Shown: piece by piece, positions 50,000-60,614 of the stretch
How the letters are laid out: the number at the start of each line of letters is the position of its first letter
How positions within the stretch are numbered: the first letter of the stretch is position 1
NCBI RefSeq assembly: GCF_000143535.2
Contig: NC_037310.1
Span: 1,984,001-2,048,000 of the forward strand
DNA: 64,000 nt
Source: Botrytis cinerea B05.10
Taxonomy: Eukaryota; Ascomycota; Leotiomycetes; Helotiales; Sclerotiniaceae
Direction of reading: 5' to 3'
Translations under genes and position numbers: made by a program
The notes under the pieces: model-generated
The model's input: only the letters and a program-made list of their open reading frames with translations
Database searches by the model: none
What the model was told of the DNA's origin: nothing

Positions 50000-51836
50000 A
50001 TGGGTTCCCTGGGTATGAAGAATGGAGGGGTAGCTTCACCTGGTGGGGCTTCTGCTCTTGTAAGTCCTCAATCGATCAATTATGGCAGCGATGATGGCAA
50101 CTTTCAAGGCATGGTTATAATATCTCTGAAAGTTTTATGACTTAATCTTTGTCCTGCAACTTTTATTCGAGGGCTTTCTCGAGATATCTAGCATTTCAAG
50201 CTAACTTTTTACTTCAAAAGCAGTTGCGAATGAAGAAGGAACCTCTACCAGAGCTTCCACTTTCTGCTATACCTCAGGCTCCTGACCAAATTGACTCCAG
50301 AATTGTAAGTTTTATGTCTATTTGAAAACCCTATTTTTTTTTAACTAACCTTCACCTAGAAGCAATCGCGTATAGAATCTGGACCGCTGTCAGATCCTCA
50401 GTTATCCTCTGTTCCCGAATATACTGAAGTTTCCGTCAAAAAGGAACCGGGAATTGAAGACAATGAGAAGAATGATACCATATCGAATGAGCATCAGTTC
50501 GACTACAAAGATGCTATCGGCAAACTGTTGGGTATCAATATGGGACATGGATTCAATGTCTCAGATATCGACACTGAACCTAAGGCTGCCTTTAAAACAC
50601 TCCTAGAGATAAAAACCTCCGTTGTCCATGCAGCCGTTTCTTGGAAAAACGCCAAAGATGGTAAAAAGCCAATTCTTGAGCAATGGCGAAAAATCAAGAT
50701 ATTTCTTTATATTATTTCACGCGTCGATCCGGTCACGCCAAAGTTTAGGTACGGGGTCATTTTTTTCTTTTACTTCTGTTGCTTCTGTAGTATTCGGGAC
50801 AATAAAGTAGCTAACCACCATCATAGCCAAGATCTCAATCTCAAGATGATCCTCAAGTTCTTTACTGATCCAGAATTCAAGTTCCCTAAAGAATACTGCA
50901 GCATTGCAGAAGCCTTGATTGATAGAATAGAGGCCCAAAATGGTTTCGAGGCACCAATGCCACCCCCACCTCCACCAGCAGCACTGACTATCGATAACCA
51001 ATCTGCTAATGCGAATAAATACAAGAAGAGAAAGTCAACCGGCGAGACTCCTACCTCCTCGAAGAGACCTAGGGATAAGTCGACCTCCGAAGAGAAGTCG
51101 ACTCCTAGTTCCTCGGGTTACTCAGCTCCACCTGCTTCAGCCAGTCATATCTGGGGAGACACTGGTATCATGCGCGGCATTTTATGGAAACAGGGCGGGC
51201 ATGTACGGCTTAACAAAGAGACGTGGGACAGGTTTAAAAAAGATTGGAATCATTTTGGTCACAATGGTCTCACTGTTGGGGACTGCTGGCCAAGACAAAT
51301 GGCAGCACTTCGTGACGGTGCACACGGTAAGATAACTCTTGCAGAATTCCCATTCTATCAGGAAGCTAGACTAACATTTCGTGATAGGAGCTCCACAAGC
51401 TGGAATCGTTGGAGATAAGGAGCAGGGTGCTTATAGTATCGTAATTTCAAAGCACTATGAAGGATTTGATTTAGATCTGGGAGATACAGTCCACTACTCT
51501 GCCCCTGGTGCTATAGAATCTATCACCAAAGAAGCCGATTCTGGAAACTCAGGCGTAATGGCTTTGAGACGATCAATCGAGACCAAAAAACCAGTCCGTG
51601 TTCTCAGAAGTGCTAACTGTGCTTGGAAACACGGTCCTGCCGCTGGAATCCGATACGATGGGCTCTATAGAGTCGTCGAGGGCACAGTGGGAACCAATGG
51701 AAAGGGAGGAAAGTATTGGAGATTTACATTAAAAAGACTGCTTCGATTCAATGGAAGTGATCAGGTTCCTATCAATCTTGCTAGACCTACTAAGGAGGAA
51801 GTTGGTTTGTTTGAGAAGGTTAAAGAGGGTTATTGA
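50000..51836 (+). CDS. SRA-YDG domain protein (putative reader of methylated DNA)
   Basis: Predicted nuclear protein. Exons 50000-50059, 50224-50304, 50360-50748, 50827-51326, 51388-51836 give 492 residues with consistent phases. The N-terminus is acidic and disordered. Residues about 110-230 are helical (WKNAKDGKKPILEQW ... FKFPKEYCSIAEALID) and might resemble a TFIIS N-terminal-like fold. A poly-Pro and Lys/Ser-rich NLS-like linker (KYKKRKS) follows. The SRA domain begins at GAPQAGIVGDKEQGAY and includes HYEGFDLDLGD, VRVLRSAN and the signature YDGLYRVVE near residue 435. SRA domains flip and bind 5-methylcytosine. No RING, SET or PHD partner domain is visible in this gene, unlike UHRF1 or SUVH proteins. 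Confidence 0.87.
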
Positions 51837-51889
51837 TAGGTATTTGCTATGCTAGGTCCTGGTATTCGGGGAGTTTTTAAGGAGTTTGA

Positions 51890-52250
51890 CTTGTGTTAAT
51901 AAGAGTTTTATTTATATTAATTATAATTAACGTGGTTTATCACCGAGTGGATCATATCACTGAATAAATCATTTGAAAATACACTAAAATTAGCTATTTC
52001 AAATATTCTTATTTTAATAATTAATCATTGTTCTTGAAAAATAAAAATATTTAAAATAATGATAAAAATTTAGTTTCTTAGAAATCAAATTTTTATAATT
52101 TTCATTACTAAAAAAACTATTTCTATAATAATTCGAAATTTCAAAATAAAAGTAAACTTTTATAATACTTTTATCACTATCAAATTTCATATATTCAGTT
52201 TTTAAAAAATTCTATTAATAAATAAAGAAAATGCACGATTGCACATAGAC
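51890..52250. other. Very AT-rich tract
   Basis: About 350 bp of almost pure A/T sequence directly downstream of the SRA gene and directly left of an LTR-like repeat copy. This looks like sequence degraded by repeat-induced point mutation, or an AT-rich island boundary. Confidence 0.6.
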
Positions 52251-52263
52251 GAATTTTGTATGG

Positions 52264-52474
52264 TCCGTTCGCACACGATCAGATTTTGGTGATTTACTAT
52301 GGTAAAATGGTGATGGTAAGATCGAATAAGAACGCAGCCGAAGCCGCTCCGTTAGTGTGCGAGGACATGTATATAAAGAGCCTCCTAGAGAGCTGTAGTT
52401 CTGTAGCTTTAGATTCTAAAAATGAAATGAACACTGTTTATTCAGCTCTCTAAGGCATATCGTTACAATCAAAC
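52264..52474 (+). mobile_element. Dispersed LTR-like repeat, copy A
   Basis: Begins TCCGTTCGCACACGATC and ends near the segment GGCATATCGTTACAATCAA. A TATATAAAG box at about 52370 is followed by a GAAATGAAC...TGTTTATTC...GCTCTC segment, which is the kind of promoter/R-region layout seen in solo LTRs. It aligns over its full length to copy B (62345-62555) in the same orientation. No internal retrotransposon genes are present. Exact ends and target-site duplication could not be fixed. Confidence 0.7.
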
Positions 52475-53353
52475 TATCAATACTTTCTTTTAAAATTCTA
52501 ATGTAATGATCTTCTCATCAACTCTAAAATGATTACTATAACAATCCAAGTTAACAAAGATTTATAATTTTATAATTTTAGTTTTGATTTGTTTATTACA
52601 TAAGGGGTGATGTGTAGCCAATCCCATTGGAGTTTTGCGGAATCTACGGGAAGTGAGTGTGCGACCGTGCATAAGCTTTCGGAATGCCGAAGTCAACATC
52701 AGGACCCACGGCTTGGTCTATGAACTAGAATAGAACGATGCTAGATTATTACACTTGCACAGACTAACGTTCACAATCCAACGCCAAGTTTCGGCATTCC
52801 GGGGCATACTGAATGCCGCGTTTTGTTACAATTCCGACTCGCGAGCTGCGAAGAGGAGATGCGGGGTAAAGTGAATAGTATTCCGGCTCCTGTTAGGAAT
52901 CGAATGTCTACTGGGTGCGAGGTAACATGGATCAGAGAGAATTTCTGGGAACGACTTCTCGCTTAGGGAAAGGGAGCAATTTGGGCCTCAAATTTTACAT
53001 CAATTTGATTTGGAATATGTGGATGGTGGTGCTGAATAAAAGCAAAATGGCTCTTAGGGGCAATCTGGAATTTATATGGTAAAAATGAGGGTATCTCGGA
53101 CGGCGTTGATAGATGAAGACTGCTGTTTCAAATACGCAAGAGGGTACAGGATTCGTTTCAGTGTCTGTCAGCTTGCTAAATACAGATTAATATTTGGACA
53201 AGTAGAAAAAAGCAGTTTCGTCACAATGGATTGATATATGTCTCGCTATTTATGCACCCCGAGTAAACATGTATTTCAACTACCATGGAATCTTATCCTA
53301 TAAACGCACCGCATACACCTAAGCTGACACTAAACACAGACCGCCACGACGCT
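52475..53353. other. Intergenic region between repeat A and the FAD monooxygenase
   Basis: No supported gene. Contains two identical but inverted 11-bp sites (CGGAATGCCGA at 52680-52690 and its complement at 52791-52801), each including a CGG-N4-CCG palindrome of the type bound by Zn2Cys6 dimers. It lies on the 3' side of the monooxygenase. Confidence 0.5.
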
Positions 53354-55473
53354 CTACACAATGATATCCGGTACGCCCACCACTGCTTGTGTTTCGCCGA
53401 CAGCACCCTCGATAACTTCCTTCCCATGCTGTTGCAAGAACGCTGTAGAAGCTGTCTCATCTTTGAAGTAGAATGCCTCCACGGCCTTATACTCATTCCA
53501 CGACCCCTTTGTGAATTGAGTGTCGCGGAAGAAGTACTCTGTGTCCTTAGGCGTCACATCTCGGTATAGTATATATGTGCGTAGCCGATCGTCAGAAGCT
53601 TCGACATCTCTCCACTTGGCAGCTCGATCAGTGAACCATTTTTCGGGGTATTCGTCAGAAGCACTGCTTCTCTTGTGGAAGATCAGACACTGCGCAGCTT
53701 CAACATCGGGTTTCTCTGAAGGGTTTTCTTTGGAGTATTTCACCACTTGCTGAGCAAGAGAGCCCACTTGGTCGAGACGACAGAAAACGTGTGCTCCAGC
53801 ACTTGCCTTATACCCGGGATTGGAGAAACCAGCGTGGACAATGAACAAGCTTGGCCATGTGAGGCAAGTAACATAGTTCCAGGAAGGTCTTTCGGCGCCT
53901 TCGATAGAGATGGGAGAGCTGGACAACTGGATGTATCTTTTAATAGGAGTAACTTGGTCACTTTTCGGTCGGGCCATATCGGCATGTACAGTCTTGTACT
54001 CATGGACAAACTTCTCGTCAGTCCACTCGGGTATTTTAGAGACTGATATAAACCAGGTCACCTCGCTTTGAGTATCGAAAATCCTGTCCGAGGTACTAGT
54101 GAGGGCAAAGTCCGGAAGTCCAAGCCGTATGGTATTGATAAAATCCTTCGGGTTGTTGATGTGAGCAAATTCCTCTTCTCTCTGTTTGGTAACTTTTGGA
54201 TCATCTGAGTGCAGTCTGCGTAGATTGGCCAAAGAGATTGGGTTTGTTTTCTCCAGAAAGACTCGTCGGCGAGTTTCGGCGTAAGTCGCCAGCACGTTTA
54301 TATCAAGACCCCCGTTCAAGACCTGTTTCAGTGCCTTTGCCAGATGGGCAGCATCAAGAAGACCTGTGGTAAGGCCCAGGCCTCCAATGGGATTATTAAG
54401 CTGACATGCGTTAGTTTCAACGTATTTTCAGAGAGGTGTATGTTCCAGCTTACATGAGCAGCATCTCCAGCCAGCAGAACTCGCCTCTCCTGGAAACGGC
54501 TGGCACAACGGTGATGGACCAAATATGGGGCCATACCCTCGTACTGTATTTGGGATGTATCACCTGGTAAGAGGCGACCAAGACGATCTTTGACAGCCTG
54601 TATCGTGGTCTTGTCTAGCACCGTCAGGCTCTCGGCTTTACGGAAGCCAGTAGCAAATCGCCATCTTGATCCTTTCCCACGTTTGACGACGACGCCCCAG
54701 TTCACCGGGTCTACGATGTAATTTGCCTTCTTCCATCCAAGTTCGCTCACGGGATATTGGAAATTGACTGCCACAAATTGTAGATTATCGAATGTAAAAC
54801 CTTCAAATTCAATGCCAACTGTGCGTCGTACTTTGCTGCGTCCGCCGTCGGCACCTACTAGATACTGGCATTGATGTTCCACTTCTTCGGCACTGGCTTT
54901 GCCAACAGTCCAATAAGTAACGGCGTCATCATTTTGCTCTAGTCTCATGAGAGACTCGTTGAACCTCACTTCTGCGTTTCCGGTCTCCAAGAGCCTTTTC
55001 AAAAGAATGGCACCCAGTTCTGGCTGGGAAAGGACGGCTGCAAAAGACTTGTCATCCGAAGGTGGAGTAATGCTGGCGAGAACGTCGCCTTTTGAATTTC
55101 TCCAGGCACAGCCATCTGATACAACATCTCCAGCTTCGATCACATCTTGAATTATTCCAGCTTTCGCAAACTCCTCCATTGTAGGTGGAAAGTAACTTCA
55201 AATCTTGAGTATGGTAGAGACTGGATATGATATGGATAGCTTACCCAACCGCACGCGGGGACTGATCAATCCCTTCCCCGGACTCGTACAAGGTGACCTT
55301 GACCCCACCTTTTGCAAGCAATAAAGCTGTGAAGAGGCCAACAGGGCCAGCACCGATGACTACCACAGTATGCTCTGAGGAAGCCTACACCAAGAGCAAT
55401 GTCAGCTTCTTTGCGACTCCGGCTCTTTCATTCATTTTTATTTTCAGGGTGTTCAGAACAGGGAACTAACCAT
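53354..55473 (-). CDS. FAD-dependent aromatic monooxygenase with C-terminal EthD-like domain
   Basis: Predicted PHBH-type flavoprotein hydroxylase. Exons 55473-55471 (just the ATG), 55384-55245, 55195-54454, 54400-53354 give 643 residues; phases agree throughout. FAD site GAGPVG (about 11-16), the middle DG motif region YLVGADGGRS, and the second FAD-binding LLAGDAAH followed by GGLGLTTGLLDAAHL are all present. After about residue 420 the protein continues into an alpha/beta-barrel module with SVSKIPEWT and EYKTVHADMARP, resembling EthD-type dimeric barrels. No terminator or start separates the two halves, so this is one fused gene. It belongs to the accessory block with an SDR relic, a hydrolase and a Zn2Cys6 regulator. 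The substrate is unknown. Confidence 0.88.
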
Positions 55474-55800
55474 TGTATTTTAGACTTAGCTAAGGAATAT
55501 CTTGAGATAGGGTAGGGAGTGGCACGTGGTGAGGAGTTCTTGGGACTGTTGGCTTATTCTCTAATAAAAGCAAAATATGTTTCCTTCGACTGGAAAAGGG
55601 ATGTGAATATGAAAGGTTGTTCGATTGAAATAGCGTTTTAATACACCGGGTTCGAGCAGATAAAATAATGGATTTTGCTGCAAAGACCATAAACAATTGG
55701 TGAGTATCCCAGTGTCCTTCGGTATTCCGATCAATGCCGGAGAAAAATCCGAGGAGGTGGGGGCGAGGGCGGGGTGCGAGGGAAGTGCAGACGATCCGAT

Positions 55801-56121
55801 GCGGATCTCAACATCTCCATCTACGCCGGTACCAAGGGGATGATCGAGAGTTTCACGCGCTGCTCGGCTAGGGATCTGCCTCGACGTTATGGATGTACTG
55901 TGAATACAGTGGCACCCGGGCCGGTGGCCACAGAGTTGATGCAAACGACACTGCCTCATGCACTGGAGGCCATCATGAAGGTCTGTGAGGAAACTCCAGT
56001 TGCTCCTCGTATGGCTGAACCATTGGAGGTCGCGTAGACGGTGGTAATGTTGTGTGAGGAGAATGCGGGGTGGCTGAATGGATTGTCTATTCCTGTGACT
56101 GGAGGTTTCATTTTATCATGA
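55801..56121 (+). pseudogene. C-terminal remnant of a short-chain dehydrogenase/reductase
   Basis: Translation gives the classical SDR active-site helix IYAGTKGMIESF (Y-x3-K), then VNTVAPGPVATE, and, after an in-frame TAG at 56035-56037, LCEENAGWLNGLSIPVTGG, which is the normal SDR end. The residue before T is usually Gln in this family, so the TAG is most simply a CAG-to-TAG (CpA to TpA) change. The cofactor-binding half (TGxxxGIG, NNAG) is missing; sequence left of 55801 has no SDR similarity. It is therefore both truncated and nonsense-mutated. It sits between the monooxygenase and the hydrolase, suggesting a once larger cluster. Confidence 0.88.
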
Positions 56122-56415
56122 TATAATATTAAAACTTCAATGATTCAATCCCGCATCGTAAATTGACTTTTTACACGCCCCATAAATTTCCGCAAATTGT
56201 TGACTGCGCAGCAACAAGGCGGGCCGAGCGGGTCTGGGTTGGGGCCGTCGGCTTGCCGAATAGGTTCTGCGAGATCCCTGCTATAAACTTTCCGAACCCA
56301 CATCCTATAATGCTTTAATACTTGACTACCGTCAATTACAGATGAGACTGTTAGATTACCTCTGCAATTAATTTCTCATCCACACAGAAGTGTTCCATAC
56401 AAGACCACTTGCAAT
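56122..56415. promoter_or_regulatory. Promoter region of the HSL-type hydrolase with a CGG-N4-CCG site
   Basis: A CGGCTTGCCG palindrome at 56249-56258 lies 158 bp upstream of the ATG at 56416. Zn2Cys6 dimers bind inverted CGG triplets, and such a regulator is encoded 1.5 kb downstream. The surrounding sequence is GC-rich compared with the rest of the block. Confidence 0.45.
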
Positions 56416-57683
56416 ATGTCGCCCACCCGTGAAGAAACCCTGGAAAGTGCCAGTCCACACCCAGACTTTGCAAAGGTACCGACATATCCAAATTGCTCAA
56501 ATCGATTGCCAGAGTCATGGTTCCAAGTCATTCTAATTGCTCCCACATTAACAATTATCAGGCTGCTGCTGAAAACGCCCAGCCACCCCCACCAGCCAAC
56601 ATAACTGTCCCAATGCTCCGCACAGCCTCCAACGCCGGCAAAGCTCAGTATCGCAGCTCCCATCTCGCCCCTCCGGCCGGCCTTCGAGAATGGAAGATCG
56701 AGATCCCCACCCGCGACGGCAGCGCTATTCCAGCGCTGGTATATGAGCCCACAGGCGAAGCTGTGAGCGAGCGGCCGATACTGCTCTTTTTCCACGGCGG
56801 AGGCTGGTGTATTGGGAATCGCTTCGATGATTTCCAAGCCAATCGAGTGATTGCTGTGGAGAATGATATCATTGTTGTTAGTGTGGATTATAGACTGGCG
56901 CCTGAGTATCCCTTTCCTACCGCTGTATATGACGGGCTTGATGCGTTACAATGGGTATCTATTCCTCAATCATCGCCCGGGGATTCTTTATTCCTTGCAG
57001 AGATATTGGCTAACCAGTTTATTCACCACAAATAGGTAGCCGCGAATGCCCACAAAATTCATAAATCTGCATCCCCGTCTAAAGGCTTGATCGTTGGTGG
57101 TACATCAGCTGGCGGAAATATCGCCAATGCCGTCGTTCACCTCAACCGTGAACAATCATCTATTTCGCCGGTTACAGGGCAGTTCCTGAGTGTACCCCCA
57201 TTACTACCGGCACACCTTGTACCTGAAAAGTATAAGGACGACTTTATCAGCAATGAGCAGAACAAAGACACGATGTTTCCGCCGCCGAAGCTGCTAGAAA
57301 TTTTTGCTGGTACGTATCCTACCGCCTCATCATCATCTCCACGCCTACATATAATGGCAGACTAACTTGATAATCTTTCCGTAGGGGCTTACAACCCAGA
57401 CTCTAATTCGCCACTATTTTCCCCCTTCAGCCCATCTGCTAACTACCAAGGCTTACCTCCAACTTATATCCAAGCCTGCGGTGTGGATGTTATACGTGAT
57501 GATGCCCTGATCTATGAGCGGGTTCTTCGTGAAGAACATCACATTGCGACACGGGTTAATTTGTACTCTGGATTGCCCCATCATTTCTGGGAGTTCTTCC
57601 CACAGTTAACAGAGGCTGTAGAAAAGCGGACGAAGGATACTGTTGCAGGCATTAGTTGGCTTCTAGTGAAGGGTGGTATGTAG
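56416..57683 (+). CDS. HSL-family alpha/beta hydrolase (abhydrolase_3)
   Basis: Predicted esterase/lipase-like enzyme of 341 residues. Exons 56416-56475, 56562-56954, 57036-57309, 57385-57683; all junctions keep frame. HGGGW oxyanion motif, DYRLAPEYPFP, nucleophile GTSAGG (instead of the more usual GDSAGG), Asp in CGVDVIRDD and His in GLPHHFW form the expected triad. No signal peptide. It is convergent with the Zn2Cys6 gene (235 bp gap) and follows the SDR relic. It probably acts on an ester or lactone in the same pathway as the monooxygenase. Confidence 0.92.
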
Positions 57684-57918
57684 CGCCGTGTGATGTGGTA
57701 GTAGGGAGGCATAAATGGAAGCTTGAGATAGCCGTTTCATGCCAGCATAGAATGAGGTTATGGAATGCCTATTTCGATAATGTACATTCAAGTGTATTAA
57801 CTTGATCCGTGACTCTAGCCTTGATATCCCCAGCATCCGGATGTAGTTACTAGGCTGTGGTTTAGATGACTACAATCTATCTCTCCTTGCCCTTTAGGTA
57901 TGAAGAAACCTATTCTCA

Positions 57919-60614
57919 TTACTGGGAAGCGTCTCTCGAGCCAAATGATCCGGTTTGGTCCATATTTCCGATGGACTGCATTAAGCGGCAAATATTGCCC
58001 ACAAGCCGTGGCTCGATGTCCAAAAGCTCCCGGAACTTCTTGCGAATAACTTCAATTGCAGCATTCATTATTATGGTCGCCGAGCTAAGTGCTGTCGTCT
58101 CTTCCGACTGTGCTGACATATCTGAACTCGTCGGGCTCGTAGAAATTACAGGTGTTCCAGAACCCAGCTGAATCCAGCGTCGGGTTGAAAGAGTTTCTTC
58201 TCCGTCCACGAGAAGTACTGACGTCTCCGTAGATGTAGGTGCTGACGATTTCGCCTGGCTGGTACTGCGTTTGGAAATGATTCCGTAAATACAGAGGCAC
58301 AAGCTCGCATGGTAGCAGGCTAGAGCATGGAATATGTGCAGCGCACCAACGGGAATAGCTCTCATGTGACGAAAAACTTGGCCTGCATGCCAGACAGCGT
58401 GCCGAGATGACTCGCTTTGGAACCATGTGTGAAGAGTTGGGTATACTGCTTGTGCTTCATCAGGCCCTTCTTGCCCAGCAAAGAGTTCCAATTGATTAAA
58501 AGAGATATAAAGGTGCATGCTAGTCAGTTCGCGGAGTAGGTTCCACGCCGCAATCTCTTCAGAGCCGCCTGTGTTGTAGCCCACGCCAAGAGCTTGGATA
58601 ACCTGTTCCAGCCTCCTCTCTTGGCTTTCGTCTGCAATTAATGCTGATCTATTGAGATCGGGGTCATTGGTTGCAAATAAAGCTTGAGTATGTTTGAAAG
58701 CGCGAACCAATGATGCTATTGCATAGACCTGAACCTGGCTTGCAAATCCACGGTCACACGTCTGGGGAAATAGACGTGTTGTGCTGGGATTTGCGATACA
58801 TTCTATTATAGATGGCACTTTGCCCTGAGCGCTTACCTGCAATTGCACGAAAGCTTGTTTCCAATGTATGGCAGATGGTGCAAGCCACAGCTCGCGTGAT
58901 TCAGGAAGTGGTAGAGTGAGCTCAGACGGAGACAGCTGCGAGCCTGCTGTGGAGGCCATGAATGATTCCTGCACACAGTGGATGTGTATATGGTAGACCA
59001 ATCTTTCCAGCTAAGGTCAGCATGAATGGTCCCAAAAAAACCTCAATTCACTGGCAACTCGACCATGCTAGAATTATGTGGCGATGTGTATGTAATCACT
59101 TACCTTTTAAATGACTCTTGCTCAACCCAAGCACGCCACTTTTTGTCCAAAATATCGCCAACATCAGTAGAAATTGGAGCTATAGATGAATAAGCGTTAC
59201 GGCGAAAGCGCCCCCCCACCCTCAACATCTATGCATTTTCTGTCAGTAACTTGCATGACTCGTTCTTGACCCGGGCTCGGCTAACGTTTATCAATACTCC
59301 TGAGACACTTTTGGCCAGCTCCATTTTGTTATTAAATCCGCTCCATAATCCGTCAGATAAACTTAGGCAGAACGCCTGGAGGTATTGTAGATCTCTGGTG
59401 AGGGAATATTCTCGCTCCGCCTGAACAATGAAGATAGTTAGTTGTGTGTATCAATAATTATATAAGCTACGATCACACACCCGACTGTACAAGTAGTAAC
59501 TGAGTATTTCCCCTAGTCCATAGCCAAACTTCTGGACCGCCTTGTGTGATGATCTAGAAGTACCAGTGATTACCATAGCTGCGATGGTTTCAACGCGGCT
59601 CTCGGATTTCGAAAATGTAGGAACATGGATGTAACCGTCGAGATCACCTTTTTGTTGGGTCAGGGCTATATTGATTAGGCATTCCAAAGCATCAACAGTT
59701 GGGAATGCTGATACTACTGCGCCTATGTTGCTGCGCTCACACGATCCCACCACCAAAGCGATGAGTTTGTCACGTGTGCGAGGTACCAGTGGTTCACCCG
59801 ATATGGAAGGATCCCATGGCCCCGAAAAATCTATTTTGAGACTGAGAAGGTCTTTTGATACCATGTCTTTCTCCGCATGCGCTCGATAATGACCGGATTT
59901 TGGAGTCCATTGTCCAATGGATTGACTAATAGCTTGTTGTAGGCTGTATGTTCTCTCATCGCCATCAACTGAAGGCTCGGAGGAGGCGAGTGCGGTGGGG
60001 ATGTACCGGGGGGCTTGTGCAGCCCCAGTCAGTAATGGAAGCTCCATGCGCGAGAAAAAGTCTATTTCATGATCATTGAGACCCCAGTCACCCCATTCCA
60101 GCCTGCCGTCCGGCCCATCCTGGTTAAGCAGGTCAAAAGATGCATCAAGACCCCAAGTTGCTGGCACCAAAGGAGGTCCTGGAAGCCCGTCTGTTGTATT
60201 TTGAGTAGGGGGATGCGGAGCATGGAAATCCAGGGCGCGATTCGAGGCAGCTATTAATTGGGGCGGTCAGCCGGATAACTTGGGCGGCTGTGCTTGACAA
60301 TTACCAGTGCTGTTTTGGTTCGAAAAGACTCCATCAAAACTGCCCTGGAAAGTTCCTGGCAGGCTAGCATCTATCTTGTCGCTGACAGCAGCTCGTTGGC
60401 CTGTGGCCGGATCCCGGGTTTCATCTTCTTCGTCCGGAAGATGTGCATCTCGAAGACAGGGAATGCTCCTTCTACGACAGCGCGCACATGTCAAATAATT
60501 GTCACATCTAGTCTTCGATGAAGCACAGGCATGGCAGGCTTGCGAAGCCCGGGGAGGGAGGCGCCGACGCTTTGGAGCCGAGCGGTCCTGCTCCAGATAT
60601 GGTCGCCGTGGCAT
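57919..60614 (-). CDS. Zn2Cys6 transcription factor with fungal-specific regulatory domain
   Basis: Probable pathway regulator. Exons 60614-60305, 60250-59481, 59420-59286, 59228-59104, 59002-57919 give 807 residues with consistent phases. The binuclear zinc cluster is complete near residues 27-53: C-x2-C-x6-C-x5-C-x2-C-x6-C (CHACASSKTRC then CARC and PC), preceded by a basic stretch KRRRLPPR. The middle homology region includes KWRAWVEQESFKRLVYHIHIHCVQES, split across exons 4 and 5, which is the schema of the Fungal_trans domain. A CxxC-flanked N-terminus and acidic linkers are typical. Its location beside the hydrolase, SDR relic and monooxygenase suggests it is cluster-specific. Confidence 0.92.

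Noticed and set aside
54328..54453. Separate genes for the monooxygenase and the C-terminal module
   Set aside because: A GTAAGC donor and CAG acceptor around 54453-54401 restore the continuous motif AGDAAH-LNNPIGGLGLTTG, so the parts belong together.
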